Positions 1 through 6,483 of a stretch of DNA of 9,021 nt are shown piece after piece. The first letter of the stretch is position 1, and every line of letters starts with the position of its first letter. The notes below the pieces were generated by a model that was not told the DNA's origin, ran no database searches, and worked only from the letters and a program-made list of their open reading frames with translations. The DNA comes from Cognatazoarcus sp050305135 (GTDB lineage: Bacteria; Pseudomonadota; Gammaproteobacteria; Burkholderiales; Rhodocyclaceae). Position numbers and translations under genes: made by a program. Where the stretch lies: assembly GCA_050305135.1 (NCBI GenBank), contig JBNLET010000258.1:1-9021 (forward strand), written 5' to 3'.

Positions 1-1701
1 GCCGGCGTGCGGCGGGAGGCGCGCGAAACGCTGCGCGAGGCCCACATGCGCAAGTGCCTGCGCGCCGCCAGGAAGGACGGCTTCCAGCGCATCGCGGTGG
101 TGTGCGGGGCCTGGCACGTGCCGGCGCTGGCGGCGATGCCGCCGGCGCGGGAGGATGCGGCGCGGCTCGCCGGGCTGCCGCGAAGCAAGGTGGCGGCCAC
201 CTGGGTACCTTGGTCCTACGGCAAATTGAGCCAGGCCGGCGGCTATCGCGCCGGCGTGCTGTCGCCGGCCTGGTACGAGCATCTGTGGCATCACCCGGGC
301 AGCGAGCGCGGCCTGCGCTGGCTGGCGCGCGCGGCCGGCCTGTTGCGCGAGGACGGCATCGACTGCTCGTCGGCGCACCTCATCGAGGCGGTGCGGCTCG
401 CCGACGCACTGGCGGCGATGCGCGAGCGGCCGCAGCCGGGTCTGGCGGAGCTATCCGACGCGCTGCTGGGCGTGGTGTGCATGGGCAATCCGGTGCCGAT
501 GCGGCTGATCGAACGCCGCCTGATGATCGGCGAGCGCCTCGGCACGATCCCGCCGGCCGCACCGGCGCTGCCGCTGCAGCAGGATCTCGGGCAGTTGCAG
601 AAGCGTCTGCGGCTGAAGCCGGAAGCGAGCCGGCGCACGCTCGATCTCGATCTGCGCAAGGCCAACGAGCTGGCGCGCAGCCATCTGCTGCACCGCCTCG
701 ATCTGCTCGGCATCGGCTGGGGCCGGCTGCAGCAGGTTGGCCACGGCGCACGCGGCAGCTTCCACGAAGTGTGGTGCCTGGAGTGGCAGCCGGAGCGGGC
801 GCTGGCGGTGATCGACGCCGCCCGCTGGGGCAATACCGTGCACGATGCGGCGACCGCCTGCGCGGTCGGCCAGGCGGGCGAGGCCGAGGCCTTGCCGCAG
901 CTGGCGCGGCTGGTGGACCGCGCGCTGCTGGCCGATCTGGCCGGCGCGGTGGCCCCGCTCACGCGCGCGCTGGAGGACCGCGCCGCCCTGGCGCCCGACG
1001 TCGCGCAGATGCTCGAAGCGGTGCCGCCGCTTGCCAACGTGGTGCGCTGCGGCAACGTGCGCGGCACCGACGCCGCGTTGGTCGGCGAGGTCCTGCACGG
1101 CCTGGTGCCGCGCGCCGCGATCGGCCTGCCCGGCGCCTGCAGCGCGCTCGACGACGACGCCGCGGCGGCGATGCGGCAGGCCATCGTCGGCACCCACCAG
1201 GCCTTGCAACTGATCGCCGACGAAGCCCTGCTGGCGGCCTGGCTGCCGGCGCTGCAAAAGCTCGCCGAACTGGCGGGCGGACACGGGCGGGTATGCGGCC
1301 TGGCGGCGCGGCTGCGCTTCGATGCCGGCGCCGACGGCGCGGAGGAGACCGCGCGGCGCATGGGGCTGGCGCTGTCGGCCGCGGTCGAGCCGGCGGCCGC
1401 CGCAGCCTGGCTGGAGGGTTTCCTGAACGGCAGCGCGGTGGTGCTGCTGCACGACGCGGCGCTGTGGGCGCTGGTGGACGGCTGGCTGGCAGCTCTTGCC
1501 GACGCGCACTTCGCTCGCGTGCTGCCGCTGCTGCGGCGTGCATTCTGCGACTTCACGCCGCCCGAGCGCCGCCGGCTGGGCGAGCACGCCGCCCGCCCGC
1601 AGGCTGCGGCGCGCAGGCCCGCCGCCGTGCCGCAATGGGATGCCGCGCGCGGCGACCGGGTGTTGCCGCTACTGGCCGCCTTGCTGGGCGTCGAACCATG
1701 A
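1..1701 (+). CDS. DUF5682 family protein (YehM-like), 5' end missing
   Basis: The reading frame is open from base 1, so the N-terminus lies left of the window; 566 codons precede the TGA at 1699-1701. A GTG at 7 is only the first start-like codon, not a credible start. The visible N-terminal part has RE-AHM (nt 34-48), VVCGAWHVPAL (ending near nt 129), and ATWVPWSYG followed by SPAWYEHLWHH, which I recognise as the conserved core of DUF5682 proteins such as E. coli YehM (about 760 residues). About 190 residues are therefore probably missing. The rest is an alpha-helical, Ala/Leu/Arg-rich region with no motif I can name. The RE..M and GAWH motifs resemble the TraB/EreA-type superfamily, which is an inference. 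The family is encoded with a MoxR-type AAA ATPase and a VWA protein; the VWA gene follows here with a 4-bp overlap. Molecular function is unknown. The family call is confident, the role is not. Confidence 0.85.
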   Translation, partial: AGVRREARETLREAHMRKCLRAARKDGFQRIAVVCGAWHVPALAAMPPAREDAARLAGLPRSKVAATWVPWSYGKLSQAGGYRAGVLSPAWYEHLWHHPGSERGLRWLARAAGLLREDGIDCSSAHLIEAVRLADALAAMRERPQPGLAELSDALLGVVCMGNPVPMRLIERRLMIGERLGTIPPAAPALPLQQDLGQLQKRLRLKPEASRRTLDLDLRKANELARSHLLHRLDLLGIGWGRLQQVGHGARGSFHEVWCLEWQPERALAVIDAARWGNTVHDAATACAVGQAGEAEALPQLARLVDRALLADLAGAVAPLTRALEDRAALAPDVAQMLEAVPPLANVVRCGNVRGTDAALVGEVLHGLVPRAAIGLPGACSALDDDAAAAMRQAIVGTHQALQLIADEALLAAWLPALQKLAELAGGHGRVCGLAARLRFDAGADGAEETARRMGLALSAAVEPAAAAAWLEGFLNGSAVVLLHDAALWALVDGWLAALADAHFARVLPLLRRAFCDFTPPERRRLGEHAARPQAAARRPAAVPQWDAARGDRVLPLLAALLGVEP

Positions 1702-2885
1702 ACGCGGCGTCCCACGCGATGCCGCGCGACGAACGGGAACGGCTGCGGCGCTGGCGGCTGGTGCTGGGCGAGCCGGCCGAGGGGGTGTGCGGCGCAGCGC
1801 TCGACGGCGACCAACTGGCGATGGACGCCGCGCTGTCGGCGCTCTACGAGAACGACGGCAAGCGCCGCATGGGCGGCAGCGGCGCATCGTCGCCGGCGGT
1901 CGCGCGCTGGCTGGGCGACATCCGGCGCTACTTTCCGGCTGCGGTGGTACAGGTGATGCAGCAGGATGCCTTCGAACGGCTCGACCTGAAGCGCATGCTG
2001 CTCGAGCCGGAAATGCTCGCCGCGGTGCAGCCGGACGTGCACCTGGTGGCGACGCTGATCTCGCTGGGCGGCGCGATTCCCGCCGGTACGCGCGAGACCG
2101 CGCGGCGGGTGGTGCGCAAGGTGGTAGACGATCTGATGCGGCGGCTCGAGGAACCGATGCGCAGCGCGGTCAGCGGCGCGCTCGACCGCGCCGTGCGCAA
2201 CCGGCGGCCGCGCCATGCCGAGATCGACTGGCACCGCAGCATCCGCGCCAATCTGCGCCACTGGCAGGCGGAGCAGCGCACGATCGTGCCCGAGACGCTG
2301 ATCGGCTACGGTCGCAAGGCGCGCCGCAGCCAGCGCGACGTGATCCTGTGCATCGACCAGAGCGGCTCGATGGCCGCCTCGGTGGTGTATTCGAGCATCT
2401 TCGGCGCGGTGATGGCCTCGCTGCCGGCGGTCACCACCCGGATGGTGGTGTTCGACACCGCGGTGGTGGATCTCTCCGACAAGCTCGACGATCCGGTCGA
2501 GGTGCTGTTCGGCGTGCAACTGGGCGGTGGCACCGACATCGACCGCGCGGTTGGCTACTGTCAGGGCCTGGTGCGCGAGCCGGCCAATACCATCATGGTG
2601 CTGATCTCGGACCTGTACGAGGGCGGGGTCGAGCGCAACCTGCTGCAGCGCGCGGCGGAGCTGATTCAGGCGGGCGTCCAGTTGATCGTGCTGCTGGCCT
2701 TGAGCGACGACGGCGCGCCGTGCTTCGACCGGGCGCTGGCGGCCAAGCTGGCGGCGCTCGGGGCGCCGTCCTTCGCCTGCACGCCGGATCGCTTCCCGCA
2801 ACTGATGGCGGCGGCGATCCGGCGCGAGGACGTGGCCCAGTGGGCGGCGCGGGAAGGCATCGTCGCCACGCGCGCCGGCGACTGA
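1698..2885 (+). CDS. VWA-domain protein (YehP-like), partner of a MoxR ATPase
   Basis: This encodes 395 residues; E. coli YehP is 378. The start ATG at 1698 overlaps the upstream stop as ATGA, which implies translational coupling, and no separate Shine-Dalgarno is evident. The same frame is open far upstream (to nt 54), but that part is Arg/Ala-rich shadow of the DUF5682 gene. Residues 1-210 are helical and rich in Arg. The VWA domain starts around residue 214 and has a complete metal-ion-dependent adhesion site: D220-Q-S222-G-S224, then T279-D280 in a GGGTD motif, then D305 in the LISDLYEGG strand. Such intracellular VWA proteins typically bind a divalent metal and act as adaptors or substrate-binding subunits for MoxR AAA+ ATPases. 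There is no signal peptide or membrane segment, so it is predicted to be cytosolic. The order DUF5682-VWA matches E. coli yehM-yehP. The substrate is unknown. Confidence 0.9.
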   Translation: MNAASHAMPRDERERLRRWRLVLGEPAEGVCGAALDGDQLAMDAALSALYENDGKRRMGGSGASSPAVARWLGDIRRYFPAAVVQVMQQDAFERLDLKRMLLEPEMLAAVQPDVHLVATLISLGGAIPAGTRETARRVVRKVVDDLMRRLEEPMRSAVSGALDRAVRNRRPRHAEIDWHRSIRANLRHWQAEQRTIVPETLIGYGRKARRSQRDVILCIDQSGSMAASVVYSSIFGAVMASLPAVTTRMVVFDTAVVDLSDKLDDPVEVLFGVQLGGGTDIDRAVGYCQGLVREPANTIMVLISDLYEGGVERNLLQRAAELIQAGVQLIVLLALSDDGAPCFDRALAAKLAALGAPSFACTPDRFPQLMAAAIRREDVAQWAAREGIVATRAGD

Positions 2886-2902
2886 GCCGAAGCGCCGCTT
2901 GC

Positions 2903-2935
2903 CGCCGCTCCGGATCGCTGCAATGATCCGCGGCG
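2903..2935 (+). terminator. Hairpin between the VWA gene and the GNAT-C39/RimK operon
   Basis: A perfect 6-bp stem, CGGATC (2911-2916) with GATCCG (2925-2930), encloses an 8-nt loop. A second arm, CGCCG (2903-2907) with CGGCG (2931-2935), can extend it across a 3-nt one-sided bulge. It starts 17 bp after the VWA stop codon. There is no following T-run, so it is not a canonical intrinsic terminator. It could end or attenuate the upstream transcript, stabilise the 3' end, or do nothing. Confidence 0.4.
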
Positions 2936-2953
2936 ACGCGAATCTGGACCGTC

Positions 2954-2958
2954 GGAGG
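2954..2958 (+). promoter_or_regulatory. Ribosome binding site for the GNAT-C39 gene
   Basis: GGAGG lies 4 nt before the ATG at 2963. The spacing is short, but the match to the 16S rRNA tail is strong and no other in-frame start nearby fits better. Confidence 0.6.
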
Positions 2959-2962
2959 CGGC

Positions 2963-4066
2963 ATGCTGCGCAGCGCGGAACTCGATGATCTCGATGCGCT
3001 GGTGGCGCTCGAAAACCACAGCTTTCTGACCGACCGCATGTCGCGGCGCAGCTTGCGCTACATGCTGACGCGGGCGCACGCCTCGGTGCTGGTGGATGCC
3101 GAAGCCGAGCGCTTGCGCGGTTACGTGCTGCTGCTCTACTCGAACGCCTGCTCGATGGCGCGGCTGTACTCGATCGCGGTGGATCCGGCGTGCAAGGGGC
3201 AGGGGGTCGGCAACGGGCTGATCGAGGCCGCGGAGCGCGAGGCGGTCGGCCACGACTGCGTCTCGATGCGGCTCGAGGTGCGCAAGGACAACGCCGCCTC
3301 GCTGGCGCTGTTCGCGCGCCACGGCTACCGCCAGTTCAAGGAGGTGCTCGGCTACTACGAGGACCAGATGGACGCGCTGCGCTTCGAGAAGCACCTGGCG
3401 CCGGAATCGCGGCCGGCGTTGCGCAAGGTTCCGTTCTACCGCCAGACGCTGGATTTCACCTGCGGGCCGTCCTCGCTGCTGATGGCGATGAAGGCGCTGG
3501 ACGATTCGATCGAGCTGTCGCGCAAGCTCGAGCTGCGCATCTGGCGCGAGGCGACGACGGTCTTCATGACCTCCGGCCACGGCGGCTGCGGCCCCTACGG
3601 TCTGGCCCTGTCGGCCCATCACCGCGGCTTCGGGCTGGAGATCCACCTCAATGACGATTCGGTCTTCCTCGCCGACTCGGTGCGCAACGCCGAAAAGAAG
3701 GAGGTGATGCGGCTGGTGCAGGAGGACTTCCTCGACGAGATCGCTTCGCTGCCGATCCCGGTGCACCACGGTACCGTCAGCGTCGAGCGCATGCAGGAGC
3801 TGTTCGACGCCGGCGCGATGCTGCTGGTGTTGATCAGTTCGCATGCCATCTATCGCGAGCGCTTTCCGCACTGGGTGGTGGTGACCGGTTTCGACGAGCG
3901 CTTCGTCTATGTCCACGACCCGCTGGTGCAGTACGAAAAGGGCGAGGCGCTGGCCGACTCGCTCCACATGCCGATACCGAAGCGCCAGTTCCAGCGCATG
4001 GCGCGCTACGGCAAGGCCGGCCAGAAGGCCGTGCTGGCGCTGTCGCGGCGCAAAGCCGTGCCCTGA
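2963..4066 (+). CDS. GNAT acetyltransferase fused to C39-like cysteine peptidase
   Basis: The 367-residue protein has two enzymatic domains. Residues 1 to about 145 are a RimI-like GNAT acetyltransferase. The acetyl-CoA loop is K78-G-Q-G-V-G-N-G85, preceded by a YSIAVDP strand and followed by LEVRKDNAASLALFARHGY, the usual motif B region. Residues about 155-350 are a papain-fold peptidase of the C39-like type, with Q161 (oxyanion hole) and C167 in QTLDFTCGPSS, H303 in FPHWVVV, and D319 in YVHDPL. A complete Cys-His-Asp triad is thus present. There is no ABC-transporter part and no signal peptide, so it is predicted to be a free cytosolic enzyme. It is followed after 10 bp by a RimK-like ligase gene, a recurring pairing in proteobacteria. 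It probably acts on a peptide or amino-acid conjugate made or tagged by that ligase, with acetylation as a second modification. This is inference; no substrate is known to me. Confidence 0.9.
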   Translation: MLRSAELDDLDALVALENHSFLTDRMSRRSLRYMLTRAHASVLVDAEAERLRGYVLLLYSNACSMARLYSIAVDPACKGQGVGNGLIEAAEREAVGHDCVSMRLEVRKDNAASLALFARHGYRQFKEVLGYYEDQMDALRFEKHLAPESRPALRKVPFYRQTLDFTCGPSSLLMAMKALDDSIELSRKLELRIWREATTVFMTSGHGGCGPYGLALSAHHRGFGLEIHLNDDSVFLADSVRNAEKKEVMRLVQEDFLDEIASLPIPVHHGTVSVERMQELFDAGAMLLVLISSHAIYRERFPHWVVVTGFDERFVYVHDPLVQYEKGEALADSLHMPIPKRQFQRMARYGKAGQKAVLALSRRKAVP

Positions 4067-4070
4067 GGAG
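4065..4070 (+). promoter_or_regulatory. Ribosome binding site for the RimK-like gene
   Basis: GAGGAG overlaps the TGA stop of the GNAT-C39 gene (4064-4066) and sits 6 nt before the ATG at 4077. This fixes the start within a longer open frame and indicates translational coupling of the two genes. Confidence 0.75.
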
Positions 4071-4076
4071 AGCCCC

Positions 4077-5555
4077 ATGGCCGATCACATCGTGCTGGTC
4101 GAGAATCCGGCCGACTGGAAGGCGGACTACCCCGCGATTCCCGTCATCGCGGCCAAGGACTATCTGGCCGGGCCGGAGTATTCCAGCGCGCGCAGCCTGC
4201 GCGTGCTGAACCTGTGCCGCAGCTACCGCTACCTGTCGGTCGGCTACTACTGCTCGCTGCTCGCCGAGGCGCGCGGCCATCGCGTGATTCCGAGCGTGCG
4301 CACGATCAACGACTTGTCGAAGAAATCGATCTACAGCCTGGACATCGAGGATCTCGACGAGCGCGTGCAGAAGACGCTGGGCCGGCCGACGCCGGGCTTC
4401 ACCGCCACCGCGATGGAACTGGACGTGTTCTTCGGCCAGTGCAGCGTCAAGGGCCTGCAGGACCTGGCGCGCCAGCTGTTCGAGACCTTCCGCTCGCCGA
4501 TGATGAAGGTCGAATTCCGGCTGCAGGGCAAGTGGCGTATCGCGGCAATCCGGCCGCTGCACCTAAATACGCTGGCGGGCGAGCAGCAGGCGGCCTTCGT
4601 CGAGGCGCTGAACACCTACCTGAGCCGCCGCTGGCGGCAGGCGAAGCCGCGCGACACGGACTATCGCTACGACCTGGCGATCCTCCACAATCCGCAGGAG
4701 GTGTTGCCGCCGTCGAACCCGCGTGCGTTGCAGCACTTCATGCGCGCCGGCAAGGAGTGTGGCGTCAATGTCGAGCTGATCGAGAAGCGCGACTATGGCC
4801 GGCTGGCCGAATTCGACGCGCTGTTCATCCGCGAGACCACCGGCATCGACCACTACACCTACCAGTTCGCCAAGAAGGCCGAGGCGGAAGGGCTGGTGGT
4901 GATCGACGACCCGGACTCGATCCTGAAGTGCACCAACAAGGTCTACCTGGCCGAGCTGCTGCGGGCCCGGCGCGTACGCACGCCGCAGACCGAGATCGTC
5001 CGCCGCGACAACCTGGAGCGGCTGGAAGACCGAATCGCCTACCCGATCGTGCTGAAGATCCCGGACGGCTCGTTCTCGCGCGGAGTGTTCAAGGTCGGGA
5101 ATCGGGCCGAGCTGCTGGAGACGGCGGCCCGGCTGTTCAAGAGCTCGGATCTGATCCTGGCGCAGGAATTCCTGTACACGCCGTTCGACTGGCGCATCGG
5201 CATCATGAACAAGGTGCCGATCTTCGCCGCCCAGTACTTCATGTCGAAGAAGCACTGGCAGATCGTCAATCACAAGGGCGACGGCCGCTTCAGCGAGGGC
5301 GGCTTCAAGACTTTCGCGATCGCGGACGCACCGGCTGAAGTGGTGAAGACGGCCCTCAAGGCCGCGAACCTGATCGGCGCCGGGCTGTACGGCGTCGACC
5401 TGAAGGAGACCGACAAGGGCGTGGTCGTGATCGAGGTGAACGACAACCCGAACCTGGACGCCGGCGTCGAGGACGTGGTGCTGAAGAACACGCTCTACAC
5501 CACCGTGATCGAAGACTTCGTCTGGCGCCTGGAGCGCAAGCGCAGCCGGCGCTGA
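4077..5555 (+). CDS. RimK-like ATP-grasp ligase with N-terminal RLAN domain
   Basis: This 492-residue protein is longer than E. coli RimK (about 300). The extra part is an N-terminal alpha+beta region, residues 1 to about 155, with LNLCRSYRYLSVGYY and LAEARGHRVIPSV, matching the RLAN domain (RimK-like ATP-grasp N-terminal). The C-terminal half is an ATP-grasp fold. It shows DDPDSILKCTNK (ending at K288), a nucleotide-binding lysine K327 in VLKIPDGSFSRGVFKV, an AQEFLYTPFDWRIGI strand, and Mg-binding residues D441 (GVDLKE), E453 and N455/N457 in IEVNDNPN. ATP-grasp ligases of this group activate a carboxylate as acyl-phosphate and join it to an amine, often adding amino acids to a protein or peptide. 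The substrate here is unknown; ribosomal protein S6 is not implied by the RimK name. The start at 4077 is set by a strong ribosome binding site. The gene is co-transcribed with the GNAT-C39 gene and ends 7 bp from the convergent alkB stop. Confidence 0.92.
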   Translation: MADHIVLVENPADWKADYPAIPVIAAKDYLAGPEYSSARSLRVLNLCRSYRYLSVGYYCSLLAEARGHRVIPSVRTINDLSKKSIYSLDIEDLDERVQKTLGRPTPGFTATAMELDVFFGQCSVKGLQDLARQLFETFRSPMMKVEFRLQGKWRIAAIRPLHLNTLAGEQQAAFVEALNTYLSRRWRQAKPRDTDYRYDLAILHNPQEVLPPSNPRALQHFMRAGKECGVNVELIEKRDYGRLAEFDALFIRETTGIDHYTYQFAKKAEAEGLVVIDDPDSILKCTNKVYLAELLRARRVRTPQTEIVRRDNLERLEDRIAYPIVLKIPDGSFSRGVFKVGNRAELLETAARLFKSSDLILAQEFLYTPFDWRIGIMNKVPIFAAQYFMSKKHWQIVNHKGDGRFSEGGFKTFAIADAPAEVVKTALKAANLIGAGLYGVDLKETDKGVVVIEVNDNPNLDAGVEDVVLKNTLYTTVIEDFVWRLERKRSRR

Positions 5556-5566
5556 GGCCTGCTCAG
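5552..5566. terminator. Short inverted repeat spanning two convergent stop codons
   Basis: CTGAG (5552-5556) and CTCAG (5562-5566) pair around a 5-nt spacer. The stem contains the TGA of the ligase gene and the antisense TCA (stop) of alkB. It might act as a minimal bidirectional terminator. However, two convergent TGA codons pair by necessity, so only the two flanking base pairs are extra evidence, and there is no T-run. Confidence 0.2.
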
Positions 5567-6222
5567 GCGGCGCGGCGGAAGCTCAGGTTGTAGCGCCACG
5601 GCCCGGTCAGCGGATGCTCGCCGCCGGCCAGCGGCAGCACGCCGTGGTAGGCCAGCCGCGAGGGGCCGCCCCAGACCACCACGTCGCCGCTTTCCAGCGC
5701 GATCCGGCGCAATTGCGTGCGGCGTTCGCAGCCGCCGAACTGGAAGCGCGCCGGCAGGCCGAGCGACAGCGACACGATCGGCTGGGACAGGTCGCGCTCG
5801 TCGCGGTCCTGGTGCGGCGAGAGCTTGGCGCCGGCGCCGTAGCGGTTGATCAGGCAGGCGTCGGGCCGGAAGCCCGGGTAGCCGGCGCGGGCCGCGGCAC
5901 GGCGCGCCAGCGCCAGCAGCGGCGGCGGGATCGGCGGCCACGCCTGGTCCGAGAGCGGATCGCTGCGCCGGTAGCGGTAGCGGTCCACGTCCGAGGTCCA
6001 GCCCCAGGCGCCGCAATTGCTCATCGCCACCGTCATCCGTCGTCCGCCCGGCGTCAGCATGTGGCGCAGCGGCGCCTGCGCCAGCACCTGCATCAGCGCC
6101 TGCAGGCAATCGGCGTCGGCCGGCGGCGCGGCGAAGCTGGGCAGCAGCAGCGCGCCGGGGCCGAGCGGCAGCTCGGCGGGTACGGGGTCGATCGCGCGAA
6201 ACAGGTCGGGCGTGTGGCTCAT
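5563..6222 (-). CDS. alkB: AlkB, DNA oxidative demethylase
   Basis: This 219-residue protein (E. coli AlkB has 216) is a 2-oxoglutarate/Fe(II) dioxygenase. The family repairs 1-methyladenine and 3-methylcytosine in DNA and RNA by oxidative demethylation, releasing formaldehyde. The signature NRYGAGAKLSPHQDRDE is followed by PIVSLSLGLPA.FQFGG and DVVVWGG.SRLAYHG. The iron ligands are H137, D139 and H193, and the 2-oxoglutarate-binding arginines are R210 and R216 in WRYNLSFRR. All sit at a constant +6 offset from E. coli AlkB (131, 133, 187, 204, 210). The start at 6222 (MSHTPDLF) is chosen by this match; another ATG 9 codons upstream is possible and neither has a clear Shine-Dalgarno. No ada gene adjoins it. 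It lies 261 bp downstream of the M32 peptidase gene on the same strand, so it may be read through from that gene or have its own promoter. Confidence 0.97.
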   Translation of the reverse strand: MSHTPDLFRAIDPVPAELPLGPGALLLPSFAAPPADADCLQALMQVLAQAPLRHMLTPGGRRMTVAMSNCGAWGWTSDVDRYRYRRSDPLSDQAWPPIPPPLLALARRAAARAGYPGFRPDACLINRYGAGAKLSPHQDRDERDLSQPIVSLSLGLPARFQFGGCERRTQLRRIALESGDVVVWGGPSRLAYHGVLPLAGGEHPLTGPWRYNLSFRRAA

Positions 6223-6427
6223 GGCGGCGGGGCGGTGTCGTGCCGCCATTGTCGCGCGCCGCCGATGGGCGGGCCAGCGCCGGGCGGAGCCGGCATCGCC
6301 GATGTGGCGATCCTCTGCGTCGTGTTCCGAGCCGAACGCGGCGCGGCAGGATCCGATTCGAGCCCTGGCCGGCATTCCCGGCAGTGGGCCGGAACGAGAT
6401 CCGAGCATGAAGTCGTGCCGGGCGAGT

Positions 6428-6469
6428 CGATCGAGACATGTCGATCCGTTGACTGAAGAATCTCGATCG
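6428..6469 (-). repeat. Nested inverted repeats downstream of the M32 gene
   Basis: A perfect 9-bp inverted repeat, CGATCGAGA (6428-6436) and TCTCGATCG (6461-6469), flanks a 24-nt loop. A third copy of the core, TCGATC (6441-6446), can instead pair with GATCGA (6429-6434) around a 6-nt loop. The two hairpins share one arm and so exclude each other. On the minus strand the structure begins 14 bp after the M32 stop and lies about 200 bp before alkB. No T-run follows, so whether it is a terminator, attenuator or operator is open. The rest of the gap 6223-6483 holds only a small GCCGG/CCGGC hairpin at 6368-6382 and no gene I can support. Confidence 0.5.
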
Positions 6470-6483
6470 GGTGGCCGGGCTGA

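Noticed and set aside
54..1697. Upstream extension of the VWA frame giving a 943-residue protein
   Set aside because: The extension is Arg/Ala/Gly low-complexity shadow of the DUF5682 gene. The VWA family match begins at the ATG at 1698, in the usual ATGA overlap.
291..2801. An 836-codon open frame on the minus strand opposite the DUF5682 and VWA genes
   Set aside because: It is a shadow of high-GC coding DNA: Arg, Ala, Ser and His-rich with no domain, while the plus strand carries recognisable families and correct overlaps.
2666..4078. A 470-codon minus-strand frame across the GNAT-C39 gene
   Set aside because: It is rich in His, Arg and Gln without motifs, and the opposite strand encodes two complete enzymatic domains.
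4077..5555. Calling the ligase rimK, the ribosomal protein S6 modification enzyme
   Set aside because: The protein is about 190 residues longer, with an extra N-terminal domain, and is paired with a GNAT-peptidase gene, so it belongs to a distinct RimK-like group with unknown substrate.
6368..6382. Small GCCGG/CCGGC hairpin in the M32-alkB gap
   Set aside because: A 5-bp GC stem is expected by chance at this composition, and no T-run or conserved context is seen.
6449..6454. TTGACT as a possible -35 promoter box on the plus strand
   Set aside because: There is no -10 at a suitable distance and no plus-strand gene follows.
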